NCBI RefSeq assembly: GCF_037975245.1
Contig: NC_092562.1
Coordinates: 168,501-232,500, forward strand
Source: Apostichopus japonicus
Taxonomy: Eukaryota > Echinodermata > Holothuroidea > Aspidochirotida > Stichopodidae
Reading direction: 5' to 3'
DNA: 64,000 bases
Shown: positions 47,339 to 57,761 of the stretch, piece by piece
How positions within the stretch are numbered: position 1 is the first letter of the stretch
Layout of the letters: the number at the start of each line of letters is the position of its first letter
Program-made: the position numbers and the translations under genes
Notes under the pieces: generated by a model
Told to the model about the DNA's origin: nothing
The model's database searches: none
What the model saw: only the letters and a program-made list of their open reading frames with translations

Positions 47339-49882
47339 TATATATATATATATACTGCCACGGTTGTCATTTTTTTCTTTTTAAGATTTCTATTAAACTT
47401 GTGGCAAAATTCAAGATTCAAAATTCTATAACCTGGGGCAATACAGATGGCTGTAAAAGCAAATTTATTAGATTAGACATGTTCAGTATCGCCTTATCAA
47501 GTCTATGATGGGCATAATTCTTCCACGAGCATTCAATTTTGTCAGCTTTCCGACTACATTCACAGGCAAAAAGAAAAATTAATTCCGTTTTGATATATGA
47601 TGCTCTTTCAGAAAGTTCCTCATAATTTAATATCATAAATTTATGCAGAAAATTGGACTGCCATGGCACAGAATGTCTAGAATTATGTCAATGCCTTCTT
47701 AATGTGTTGCCGCTTTTTGTCAAAATAAATTGACGGTTGTCAGCTTAAATAAACTAGAACATTATGCTCTGTGTACACGTCCGTGTAGCAGCAATGTATT
47801 GTAATTGGTTGGCAGATATGAAGTTTTCAGGGTAATTTCAGGGTATTAAGAGCTTTAAGCGCAAGTCTTCTGCAAAAAATGCAGGATTTACTTAGTACAC
47901 GCTTGAAAGCAGGAAACACTTATAATTATTGACCACACTTAGAACGGAAATAGTTACAGCGGGTGTCCTTTGTTTTAGACATTATTTTGAGGCCAAAGAG
48001 GGTTTCAATTTCTACGAAAATATATATGTTAAGAGTACACGAAAATGTTTACATATGCCCCGTTAACTGTTAAGTGTTTCATGCCTCCGACAGGCCAAAA
48101 AAAAAAAAAAAACTTCTATATAATTATGAGATATTATCGTTTTTTGTTTACCTCTTAATGAAATGGTTAAACTCTTCATTCTAAGAAGACTTCAAACATT
48201 CGTGCGCAATTAACGTGCGTGTTTGCCCAAGGCCAAATATATTGTGGAACTTTTGTTTTCAAAATGCTTAAACTCATAGATGTATTACTTATTTATTCCG
48301 CTGATATGAACAGTAATTAAAGAAATTGGTCATTTTTGTGATTAAAAGAACCCCTCGCTTTTCGGTAATATATATTTATAAATAAGGGTCGAACTCTCTA
48401 AGAACAGTATCCGTTCAAGAGGAAAAGAAATCTTGCGCTATGTGATTGATTTCAATGTGACGTCATATGACGGTGCCTACAAAGAATCAAAGCTCTGTCA
48501 AATGATATTGCTTGCTGTGAAAATTATGAGTTAGAGCTAGAAAATTATGAGTTAGAGGTTGAAGGAATACGCAACAATTTTGTTTTTTCTTTAACTAAAG
48601 CTTGAGTGTTCAAAACAGATGGTTGTGTTTACACGGAAATGTCTCCTGCCGCGCGGCAAACAAACAAAACATTCATAAACACAAAACATGAATGTGTATT
48701 TTCTTTCTGCGATAAATAGTCACACTCGATTTATACTTAATGCCTCGAGCAGTTTATAATTAAATGTTAATGAAGCACATGTCTTTTCGTGGTATGGCTC
48801 TATCATGGGTGGCAGTCTTCTTGCTTCTCGGCCGTTTAGCTGAGGTCATGTATAGAACCTCTGTAATTCCTTTTCAGTTCATTATAGACGAACAATACTC
48901 TGTTAATCCCCGTAAACCAACCTTCAGCCGAGATCATGTGTACGATATGTTGCCCTCTATAGTTGAATTGTAATACCTCACTCCCTTTAATGTAACATTA
49001 CAGGTTACAGTCTCGATGTAAGGAAGGCTGGGGTCGAAGGGGTAGGGGAGGGGGAATAAAGATGTTTTTTTGTGGTCAGGTTCTATCTTGGGTACCGGTA
49101 ACTTTCCTAAAAAGAAGTTATAGCCTAATGAGCATAAAACTAATTGTTGTTTCTGGTTCTAGTCGCCATATATTAGGGAGACCATAGACCTGAAAATATG
49201 TTACTTCGATGAACAACATTTTTTTTATACCAGACTCTTAGCTTTTTGTCGTACGTATAGGTGTTCGTCTGTGTTGAAATGTCGTAAGAACTTGAAACAG
49301 ATTTTCGGTAATTTTTCTTTTGTTCTTGTTTTGCTTTTGCTTACGATAGAACGCATAATATTAAGACAGGCAGGCCACTATATCGGGATTACATGGTCCC
49401 GATCTATGGGCTTTGTCGTGTAGACATGCATTTAGTCCTTGGTGTTTCCATTTCCATGCACATATGGGTTGCTTTTCTAAAAGAAGAAAAAAACATATAA
49501 ATCTATTTATCAGATTTTTTTTTCATTTTTATTTCATAGATTTTTCTTTGTTGGGAAAGGCAATATAAACAATTTTGAGGTCATAGGGGTCCTCCAAACA
49601 ATAAATATTAAAACAAATAAATAAACTCAAGTCAAGTACACTTAAATATTATGAAATTATAAAAATAAGAGTTTGTAGTTACATATTGTATTCTACTGAA
49701 GTGTTTCAATTGACCCTTACTTTGAACAATGAAACGTTGTTTCTTGGTAATCCATTGTGTTCTTACTCGGTTACTCGGTCACCAGACTGGTAGTAGCAGA
49801 ACAACAGTCTGAGTATGCCATTACCAGTGGAATCTCCCTTTGTATGAGTACGAATACAAGAACAGGTCTCTAAGAACGAGTA
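47183..49882. other. Intergenic sequence, no gene I can support
   Basis: AT-rich. It includes (TA)n at 47301-47355 and a short tandem ATTATGAGTTAGAG pair near 48521-48555. The frame at 48764-48973 begins with a hydrophobic stretch but has no further support. Confidence 0.5.
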
Positions 49883-50113
49883 TATATGTATGTATTTTAG
49901 ATCCTTCTGCAAGCAGGAACTCGCGAAGAAGCCTCATTGCCTTATCAAAACCGCAAGCTGACCGAAGTCAGTCTCTTAGATTCATATTTAACGTCGATGA
50001 TTATGAATTGTTAATTGTCAACAACTCTGTAACCGGACGACATACATTAATCTTGGGGTGACTCGAACCGGGGACCTTACGATTGGCAGCACCGCTGAGC
50101 TAACACTCCGTAT
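49883..50113 (-). mobile_element. SINE family B, second copy
   Basis: On the minus strand it reads TGTTAGCTCAGCGGTGCTGC, then AAGGTCCCCGGTTCGAGTCA (B box) and the same body and 3' end (GATCTAAAATACATACATAT) as the copy in the Copia integrase. The A-box region is better preserved here. The family is about 230 bp. Confidence 0.85.
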
Positions 50114-50595
50114 ACAACTGAGTACAAGAACTGAAAAAAAAACACACATAAAAAATAAACAGAAACAAAACAATAAACCCAAACAGTCTGTTGTTTAATA
50201 TTCATTTCGTGACTCCTGAATTTAGTCTTCCCTTATTAATACTTAATATGATATTCGATGACAAATACTATTTTCTTTTGTAATTAAATGCGGGATCAGT
50301 TTTATAATATTATTGACTGCATATTCATATCTTACCTGAAACTGCAGCCAGTTCAGACAATTTCCTAACGCTAATACCTCTCTAAACTGTACTCCAATAT
50401 CAGGCTCTCAAAGCACTGGTATTGACAGTACAAACAGTTCCTAACCTTGATCTGATAGAAACATGATATTCATAATGCTCGTACTGACAATACGAGTGCT
50501 CTGAAGCAGGACATGACACTACAGTATAGAAAATAATTGTCCCAACTGGATTTCGGATTTCTCCTCCCAATATTAAAGATGTGTAAAAGTAAGTT
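50114..50595. other. Intergenic sequence, no gene seen
   Basis: Unique AT-rich sequence with no repeats or motifs noted. Confidence 0.4.
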
Positions 50596-50660
50596 GGCCT
50601 GACGTTTCGATCCTAGCAGGATCTTCTTCAAAGGCTAAAAAAAAAAAAAAAAAAAATTAA
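50596..50660 (-). other. Hammerhead-like stem-loop next to an A tract
   Basis: The minus strand of 50596-50635 has GCCT, then TTGAAGA, a GATCC-TGCTA-GGATC hairpin, GAAACGTC and AGGC. This has the layout of a hammerhead ribozyme core with an almost absent stem III, but position 3 is T and one extra A lies before stem II. On the plus strand an A run of about 19 follows at 50639-50657, as at the 3' end of a retroelement. Activity is not claimed. Confidence 0.35.
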
Positions 50661-51586
50661 AGATATAACATCGTCTACAGTTTTCAAAGAAAGAAATATA
50701 ATACAGAGCAAGTAGAAAGAAAGACGTTGGTCCAATTCCCAATTTGATAGCTTTTTCTCTGTTGCTGAGATACAACACCTTCATAAATATTCATATTTAA
50801 ATGCGATCAGTAGATAATTGTGCGATATAATTTGTGAAGTCATCATGGGCTACGGATGATCAAACTGTCTTTATTCTTCAATTCATTTTCACTGATGTCA
50901 TTTGAGACCGCTCGAAAAGAAATTGAAATCACCGTTTTATTTGTTGGTAAAGTCTCATGGTCCTATAGTTTACAAATCATAAATCACACGATTGATTGAC
51001 GTATTTCACAAAGTCGTCTGATTATTCTAATCTTAAACGAAAATCAATGAATCTCATACAAACTAATGTGGAATCAATTTAAATATTTTGTGCCTCGATA
51101 ATGGAACATACTGTAAAGCTAGCAGTTGGAACAATGTGCTACAATTCTAAACATATGTATGTTAATCGTTGGTATTTAAATTTTATTACTCTTCAAAACT
51201 TATGGATTTGACACCTGGGTTTATGACATGTATTTGACATCGTAAACCCAAACATTGTCTGACGTTGTCAGAAGATACTAATGAAACCCTCACGACGGTC
51301 TGACGCATGCGCATCAAACATTTTATGATGTCATGACTTGTTTGATCAACTTGCTGTTGTATTGCCAATAATAGTCATGATTCGGGTGGAGCGGGTGGAA
51401 TAAGATGGGGAAGAGGGGGGGGGGGCGAACAGAGAGAGAAGAGGGGAGTCTATGAAATAGAACCATGGGTTATACTTTTTTGATAGCACTTTTCTCAATC
51501 GTAAGAGAGCAGATAAACCTGTCTCTTCAAAACAATCTGTTGCATGAGTGCATTTTACCCATCTTAATATAATATGTTGTATAAAA
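50661..51586. other. Intergenic sequence, no gene seen
   Basis: AT-rich, with a run of 11 G at 51416-51426. No exon or repeat can be supported. Confidence 0.5.
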
Positions 51587-51752
51587 CAAATAATGAATGG
51601 TTTCCATTCGTGCAATAGTGCAAATATTTCATTCGTTTGAAAGATGTAATTTGTTCCATTCAACTCGGCTGCGCCTCATTGAATGGAACATTCCATCTTT
51701 CAACTCATGAAATATTTGCACTATTGCACGAATGGAAACCATTCATTATTTG
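51587..51752. repeat. 166-bp near-perfect palindrome
   Basis: CAAATAATGAATGGTTTCCA at the left is exactly complemented at the right end. The 45-bp outer arms look perfect, the inner parts (GAAAGATG...TTCCATTCAA) differ at a few bases, and the loop is about 15 bp (CTCGGCTGCGCCTCA). It could be a foldback element or a recent inverted duplication. Confidence 0.9.
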
Positions 51753-52015
51753 TATACTACTCAACTTGTGGTTTATGATGACTGTGTAACACATGAAAGT
51801 GGAAAGTTCTTGGGTCATCGTAAAATTAGGATCATTAATATTAAGAAATATGAGAGGGTAGGTCATGTAGACGAGATTTGAATCACATTATAACAAGCAG
51901 ATTTATATGGGTAAATGATACCGAAGTTATTAAATGTATAGGCTATGTAATTATTGACGTGCCAACCATAGGCGTACGAGGCGGGGGGGGGGCAGGGGGG
52001 CAGACTGCCCCCCAA

Positions 52016-52168
52016 ATTTCCAGAGGACAAGAAATTCGGGCAAAAGTCCTGAAAAATTCGGGCAGCCTAAGAGGAGAAAAAATATAGATATATATATTTT
52101 TTTTTTTCTCCTCTTAGGCTGCCCGAATTTTTCAGGACTTTTGCCCGAATTTCTTGTCCTCTGGAAAT
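52016..52168. repeat. Inverted duplication inside family X copy 2
   Basis: Arms 52016-52082 and 52102-52168 are perfect complements of 67 bp, around a short TA/T-rich centre. Copy 1 has a single forward version, so the second arm arose in this copy. Confidence 0.9.
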
Positions 52169-52367
52169 ATATATATATATATAAATATGCAGAAGCTTGC
52201 CCGAATTTTTTTCAAATTTTTGCCCGACAATTCCATGATTTTCTTTATTTAGCATCATGCTGCCCGAATATTTCCGTGTAACACCATCGTAAGCGCAGTT
52301 CATCTGGGCTACCACCCTTTTTGCACGATAAATTTTTTTTTCTAACTAGTCAATTGTATACCTGGAC

Positions 52368-53015
52368 CAACGGCGGCGGAACCGGGGGGAACAGGGGGGA
52401 CGTGCCCCCCCCCACTTTTCCTCAGGTTAAAAATGTGCCTTTTTTCTACATAAAAATTGAGGTGCCTCAAGTTAGCAAGAGGCCAGGGAACCAGAATGAA
52501 TACTCGGGAAGGGCCGTTTCCGGCCATCTGAGGGGTTTGTAAAAACCAAAAATTTTCTAGTACGCTCCGCGCCAACCGATGGTGGCGCTCCGCTCAGATA
52601 GTCGTACATACAACTTTGCAAATCCTGGCTAAGCCCGTGACTTTTAATGAATTTCTGTGGGTCAAACTCAAAGCTATTTTGAATGGAAAAAATTTGTTAA
52701 GATATTAACAAGAAAAAAAATTTAATTCGGAAGATTCCTACATTAGCAACTAGCATGATTTCACCTCATTTTGTCTCAAAAGAAAACTTGTTCCTTGTTT
52801 CCCAATTTGCGCATTGGATATTGCAGTGCTAGTATAGGCATATTTTCCTTGGGGGGGGGGGGGGGGCGTTGATGGAGTGATGTGTATACGCAAATAAGAT
52901 ATACAATAAGAGTTATAAAGGGTACTAAATGTAAGGCTGCTTCAGTCCAATCGAATTTCTACAAAGTGCCCTTTGATGTCGGTGCCCTCCAGATTAAAGT
53001 GCTTCCGCCGCCTTG
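52368..53015 (-). mobile_element. Family Y hAT-like transposon, copy 2
   Basis: This 648-bp copy lies reversed relative to 14090-14747, with ends CAACGGCGGCGGAACC and GTGCTTCCGCCGCCTTG. The 8 bases ACCTGGAC flank it (52360-52367 and 53016-53023), and ACCTGGAC is present once at the matching place in X copy 1 with one change (ACCTGGACA). This fixes both borders and shows that Y jumped into X. Confidence 0.92.
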
Positions 53016-53589
53016 ACCTGGACACCCCCAACATGAGTGTATATAAGAAACATTTTCTTTTTCATGGATGGAGGGGTGGGGGGGGGAGTGCCTACAAGCC
53101 TAGTAGTACAGGTTTATCATATTCTTGTTACATTTTATACTGTTTTGTGAGACAAATTGCAGTCTCACCCGGCATAGCGACATTATCCCGCCTACGTGTC
53201 GTTGAACAATGTATGTTTTACTGGAGTTAGCTGAGTACTGTGTTATAATAATAAATAAGGTAACTAAATAGGAGCTTAAAAAATATACTATCCCATTTTT
53301 CCCTTTCAAAGTGATGTTACCATTTTTTCTTCTTCTAATTTACCAAATTTTTGGGGAAGTGTAAATTTCTAAAACGTGAGATTATAAAATAAAAAATGTT
53401 TAGATGCATCTTGCAAGGCCTCAGAAGTGCCGTTTCCGGCAATCTGAGAGGCATTGTTTGCCCAAAAAATTTTGTACGCTACGCGCCAACCGATGGTGGC
53501 GCTCCGCTTAGATAGTGTCACGGGAACTTTCGGGCACGAAAAGTTCTGCCCCCCCAAACTGAAATGGTCCCGTACGCCTATGGTGCCAA

Positions 53590-54863
53590 CTAATAAATAT
53601 AGAATGCTTATAGATATAACGCGTTTAGCAGAAGCGCGTACACTCGTACACACTATTTTTGCCTTGTTGGTTGCTAAGGTTGGTTTGGTTGCTAAGTTGG
53701 TTGTATGTTATGACGGCTAGTTGTAAGCCTCAACAACTGTATTGTTATTTAAAACAAAACACCAACGCGGCTGGGGTGCTCCTTTTCAGCCGTTCATGTC
53801 CATAACCTTTACCTTAGATCCGAGAAACGGAACCAACCCTGGCATTTTTAATACCATTAAATACATGGTTAAATTACACCATATCATTTCAGCTTAATTG
53901 CATCTTTGACTTTCAAACGGAACAGTTCGCTAATAAACTGGTAGAAAATGGAGTTACATTTTAGTAATTGTATAGTGACGAAATACAAGGATTGAGACTA
54001 AGTACTCTTTTCAAGACAATTGTGATTCTGTGGTAGACCTGACACCGCCATGACCCCTAGGTCAAAATCCCAACTGTAACGGGGACATGGTCTGAAAGAT
54101 GATGATCATTACAGAATATATGTTTTAGTTTTTCGTGTGACATTTTTAAATAATAACTATTCTACTATAAGAAAAGAAGAAGAAGAAAACAAAAAACAGT
54201 CCAGCGTTTTAGAATGATCATTGGTAAGATTTGTAACTATGTAAGAAAGCCCCCCACCCCACACCCCACAAAAAAAAAGAGAATAAAAATAAAAAATGCA
54301 TATAAAAGGTATACCATAGACATATTCGAATTTTGAAGAACGGTATAGATTCAAGCTGAGATGGTTAGATATGACTGATGGACGTATTCAGTTAGTAATA
54401 TTACTGATTGACGGCTCTCCTCCTGCAAGAATTGTAAACATCCAACGTGTCTTTATGACAAATGACGTCACCAGATACCTCTTGAAGTATGATTAACAAT
54501 ACTTACATTCCTGACAGACGATACAACGCTATGTTTACAAGCTACCGTAAGCAGAGTGTCGCTCATTTGCATCAGGCGTAGTAAATCTCGACGGTGAACC
54601 ATATCGATCTGTTGATAATTACAATACATCTCAACTATTTTCCTTTTTCCTTTTTTTCTTCTTCTGCAAATAAAGTTAGTAGATCGCAGTGTCATCCGAT
54701 CTCATTTGATGAAGTACACATACGTAAACGAACTCTATACCTTATTCATGTTTTGACATGAAAAGGAAAATGGTAGGGATATATAGACTATTCCAGAGAT
54801 GAACATCTTCTCATGCTATACCTCACACATACACTCATACGCATATTTGAAATTTGATATTGA
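53590..54863. other. Intergenic sequence, no gene seen
   Basis: AT-rich, with short C and A runs near 54250-54285. No exon can be supported. Confidence 0.5.
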
Positions 54864-54960
54864 AGTTGGAAAATCCCGAACAGTGAAAAGACCTTCCAGC
54901 CTTAACCGGGATTCGAACCCGGGCCTCCCGCTTTTACATGGCGGACACCCTAACCACTAA
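54864..54960 (-). mobile_element. SINE family A, best tRNA-like head
   Basis: On the minus strand it reads TAGTGGTTAGGGTGTCCGCC (A-box region), a spacer, GGCCCGGGTTCGAATCCCGG (B box), then AAGGCTGGAAGGTCTTTTCA and GGGATTTTCCAAC. (TA)n abuts the 5' end and continues to about 55145. The head looks like a real tRNA up to the T arm, which supports a tRNA origin for the family. Confidence 0.85.
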
Positions 54961-54978
54961 TATATATATATATTCGTT

Positions 54979-55012
<34 letters not shown>

Positions 55013-55091
55013 AATATATATATATATATATATGAATATATATATATAAATATATATATATATAAACGAATATATATATATATATATAAAC

Positions 55092-55140
<49 letters not shown>

Positions 55141-55145
55141 TATAT
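54957..55145. repeat. (TA)n tract with AAACGAATATA and ATGAATATA words
   Basis: TA repeats with three TATTCG/CGAATA words in opposite orientations, starting at the 5' end of the SINE. Confidence 0.95.
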
Positions 55146-56310
55146 ATGAATATGGCTTCGAAATGAACTCGGTCATCGGCAGACAAATTTGTTTCAGTTT
55201 TAGGTCACTCCATAACTGTAAAGCGACTTCGCCTCCTCACGGTGTCCTTTCTCGTTAAGTGATGTATTACAGTTCACGAATCCCACGGACAGTTGAAAGT
55301 CGGAAGAACCTCATCTCTAGACCTAGGTTGTCACTGAATCGACATGTCAATCGCCGTGGTAATTAGTTGACACCATTTACGTATTTAGCGAATCATACCC
55401 CAGGCGATCACAAATGCTCATGTATTCCCCATGGGAGGTGAAATCACCGTACGAACCCTGCTAGTAAAAAGAAAGAAATGCTTCAGCGTTCGTCGTATGT
55501 AAAAAAAAAGGACTTAGATACATTTTACATTCGGATGAGCTCCCGTCGTACGACTCTGAAAGAGGAAAGAACAAAGTTTAGAAGAATAGGTTTTGTTTAT
55601 GAAAGGAATGTTAAGTTGATATTGGTCGTTTCTGTTTTTTTTGATTGTATATCTTTCCGGTGGAGGTTTAAGTCTATTAAGTTGTGGTCATCAAGGGATT
55701 ATTTTGAAAAAAATGATATCTGGATGGAAAGAGTAGTCCGATATCAGGACTCGATGATGAAGTTAGTACTGAGGCTTTTACATTTTATGATATAATCGAG
55801 ATGTAGAACACTGCTACCAGAACAGGTTTACGTATAGATTAATCGGTGTAGATAACTCAACTAGACAACATATATAGTTGGTCAAAAGTAACGTATTGGA
55901 ATAATGATCGGAAAACGGGTGTTACAGTGGCCGCGTTTTTATATCAAACCGAATATATGTGAAAGAAAAGAAGTTTTAATTAAAGCCAGTCATCCACAGC
56001 TGTCCGAACTGGGAAATCATTAAAACAGTTTTTTTCTGGTGACGAATGGACTGGAAAACCAACGGCATTGGGACACACTTTAAGACCCGTATATGATCTA
56101 CCAACTATAAGCTCTACCGAAGAATTGGGATTAACTGGGAGGGGTAGTGGGGGGGGGGGGGGAGTCTTCAGATAAGAAACTTTTGTCAGAAAATCTGAAG
56201 TTGAAAGTGGTCTGCTAGAAAATGTTATGATTCTAGAAGAAAAATTATTCCTACAAATGTATACCAGGTATGTATCCTCGTTAGCCTATGTTATATATAT
56301 ACTCTTACTA
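55146..56310. other. Intergenic sequence, no gene I can support
   Basis: The 105-residue open frame at 55478-55795 has no family motif. A run of about 13 G lies at 56150-56162. Confidence 0.45.
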
Positions 56311-56317
56311 TTTTTGG

Positions 56318-56710
56318 ACATACTCGTATTAGTTTCGACATGTTTATATAAATTTGGACATGCTTTTATTATTTTGGACATGCTTATATTGTTTGGACAT
56401 TTTTGATACATATGGCATTCCGTATAAGTTGCTAGGCAGAATCTACGCCGAATTTGTACGTTGTTTTAGGGACTTAGGTTATTTTGGGCTTCTGCAGAGG
56501 ATCGAGTTATGCACTCTGCATCTGCGCTGCGTAACTGCTTGTGCCTGTGCAAGGTCGTCGCGGCGTAGGGTTCGCGGGCTGAAGAATCTCATCGTTAGCT
56601 GCGCTGCGTGGTCCTTACGCTGCGTCGCCCTTGACGCAGTACCTATAGTTAGGCTGCGTTGTGCCCGCGCTGCGTTGTCCTTGATGCAGCGCCTTTAGTT
56701 AGCTGCGCTG
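56318..56710. repeat. TTGGACAT words followed by a GCTGCG-rich island
   Basis: Four TTGGACAT words occur between 56315 and 56400. At 56515-56710 the composition turns GC-rich with many GCTGCG/CTGCGT words (GTTAGCTGCGCTGCG and similar at three places). It is an imperfect short repeat, out of character with the surroundings. Confidence 0.6.
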
Positions 56711-57470
56711 CTATGCAGCTTACATATTAGGGATTAGCTTTGCCTTGACAGGGCTAGTTAATGTACGCCACCATATGTATTGTGTTTAGGTTTTATTGTA
56801 TTACTTTCTGTGTATATTATTTGTTTATTACTTTACGAAAGATGTACGACAGGTAATATACATTGTATATAATTATACTTTTTAAACTCTTAATGCACTG
56901 TTAGTGTACTTTATTCAACGGTGTCCTCTGGTTTCTCTCTAGAACCCCCTTCCTTACTTGCCAACTGGGTACCTCACCATACTACCGAAGCGGAAAGCGT
57001 TACAATATACATATATATTTTTTAAATAAATTTCAAGCATCTTATTACCAAACTATTTCCAATCACGTGGTTTATTGCTCACACGAATGTCTCGAAGCCG
57101 TCTGGAGAGTTCCTCAATCTGTCAAGACCTGAGCTCAAAGATTATATAAATAAAGAAATTATAATTCACAAGATGGCAGTCATTAATAATGAAATCAAAA
57201 TGCCGCACAGATTTTTTTATGTTTTTCATCTCTGGGCTACATTCTAGAGTTTGGCTTTTATGTCAGTATACCGTCGTAAAGCTATCAAGCCTCTGAATAG
57301 AACAGTTTGTTTGTTATATACGCAGCACTGCAGACATTGTATTGTCTTCTCTTTACGTTGAGAAAATCCAGCTCTTCACTGAACGCCAAGAAAAGAAAAC
57401 TCCCAATCAGTGATGATGATAATGATGATTATGATATTGTTTCTGCGAGATATGTTCGTGTGGCATGTTC
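56711..57470. other. Intergenic sequence, no gene seen
   Basis: AT-rich, with an ATG/GAT triplet run near 57411-57430. Nothing else seen. Confidence 0.45.
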
Positions 57471-57474
57471 CACA

Positions 57475-57704
57475 ATGACGTAACCAGGGTTTCAAAAGTA
57501 GAAGGGGAGGGGGGGGGGAGGGGAGGCTAAAGTTCTCCCGAGACATGGACATTTATGGAACCAGGAGGAGTTGTTTAATTCTTTCCAATTAAACGTAAAT
57601 CTAACCCTCCTCCTACCGAATCTTTTACCCTCGACTGACGATGGGGATGGGGAGAGGGGCAAACTTCTCCCTTTCGCCACTCCCATAATGTACGGTAACT
57701 GAAA

Positions 57705-57758
<54 letters not shown>
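57475..57758. mobile_element. GC-rich repeat with ATGACGTAACC end, then (TA)n
   Basis: It starts ATGACGTAACCAGGG, has G/C runs, and ends near CGCCACTCCCAT, resembling the CAGTGGCG family at a distance. A (TA)n tract follows at 57705-57758. Borders and target duplication are uncertain. Confidence 0.35.

Positions 57759-57761
<3 letters not shown>

Larger units (their letters stand above)
51966..53583 (+). mobile_element. Family X DNA transposon, copy 2, split by family Y
   Basis: It starts CCATAGGCGTACGAGG and ends CCGTACGCCTATGG, with TGCCAA on both sides (51960-51965 and 53584-53589), a different 6-bp duplication from copy 1. The sequence follows copy 1 (39387-40272) with two additions: an inverted duplication at 52016-52168, and the family Y insertion at 52368-53015 plus its 8-bp duplication. 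Removing both gives about the length of copy 1. Confidence 0.9.

Noticed and set aside
48764-48973. Hydrophobic N-terminal-looking open frame
   Set aside because: There is no recognised family, no convincing donor and no partner exon; kept only as a note.
54864-54960. Functional tRNA gene
   Set aside because: The A and B boxes are present, but the acceptor stem does not close and the body continues as a SINE shared with four other copies.
55478-55795. 105-residue plus-strand frame
   Set aside because: Lys/Arg/Phe-rich composition expected by chance in this DNA; no motif or context.
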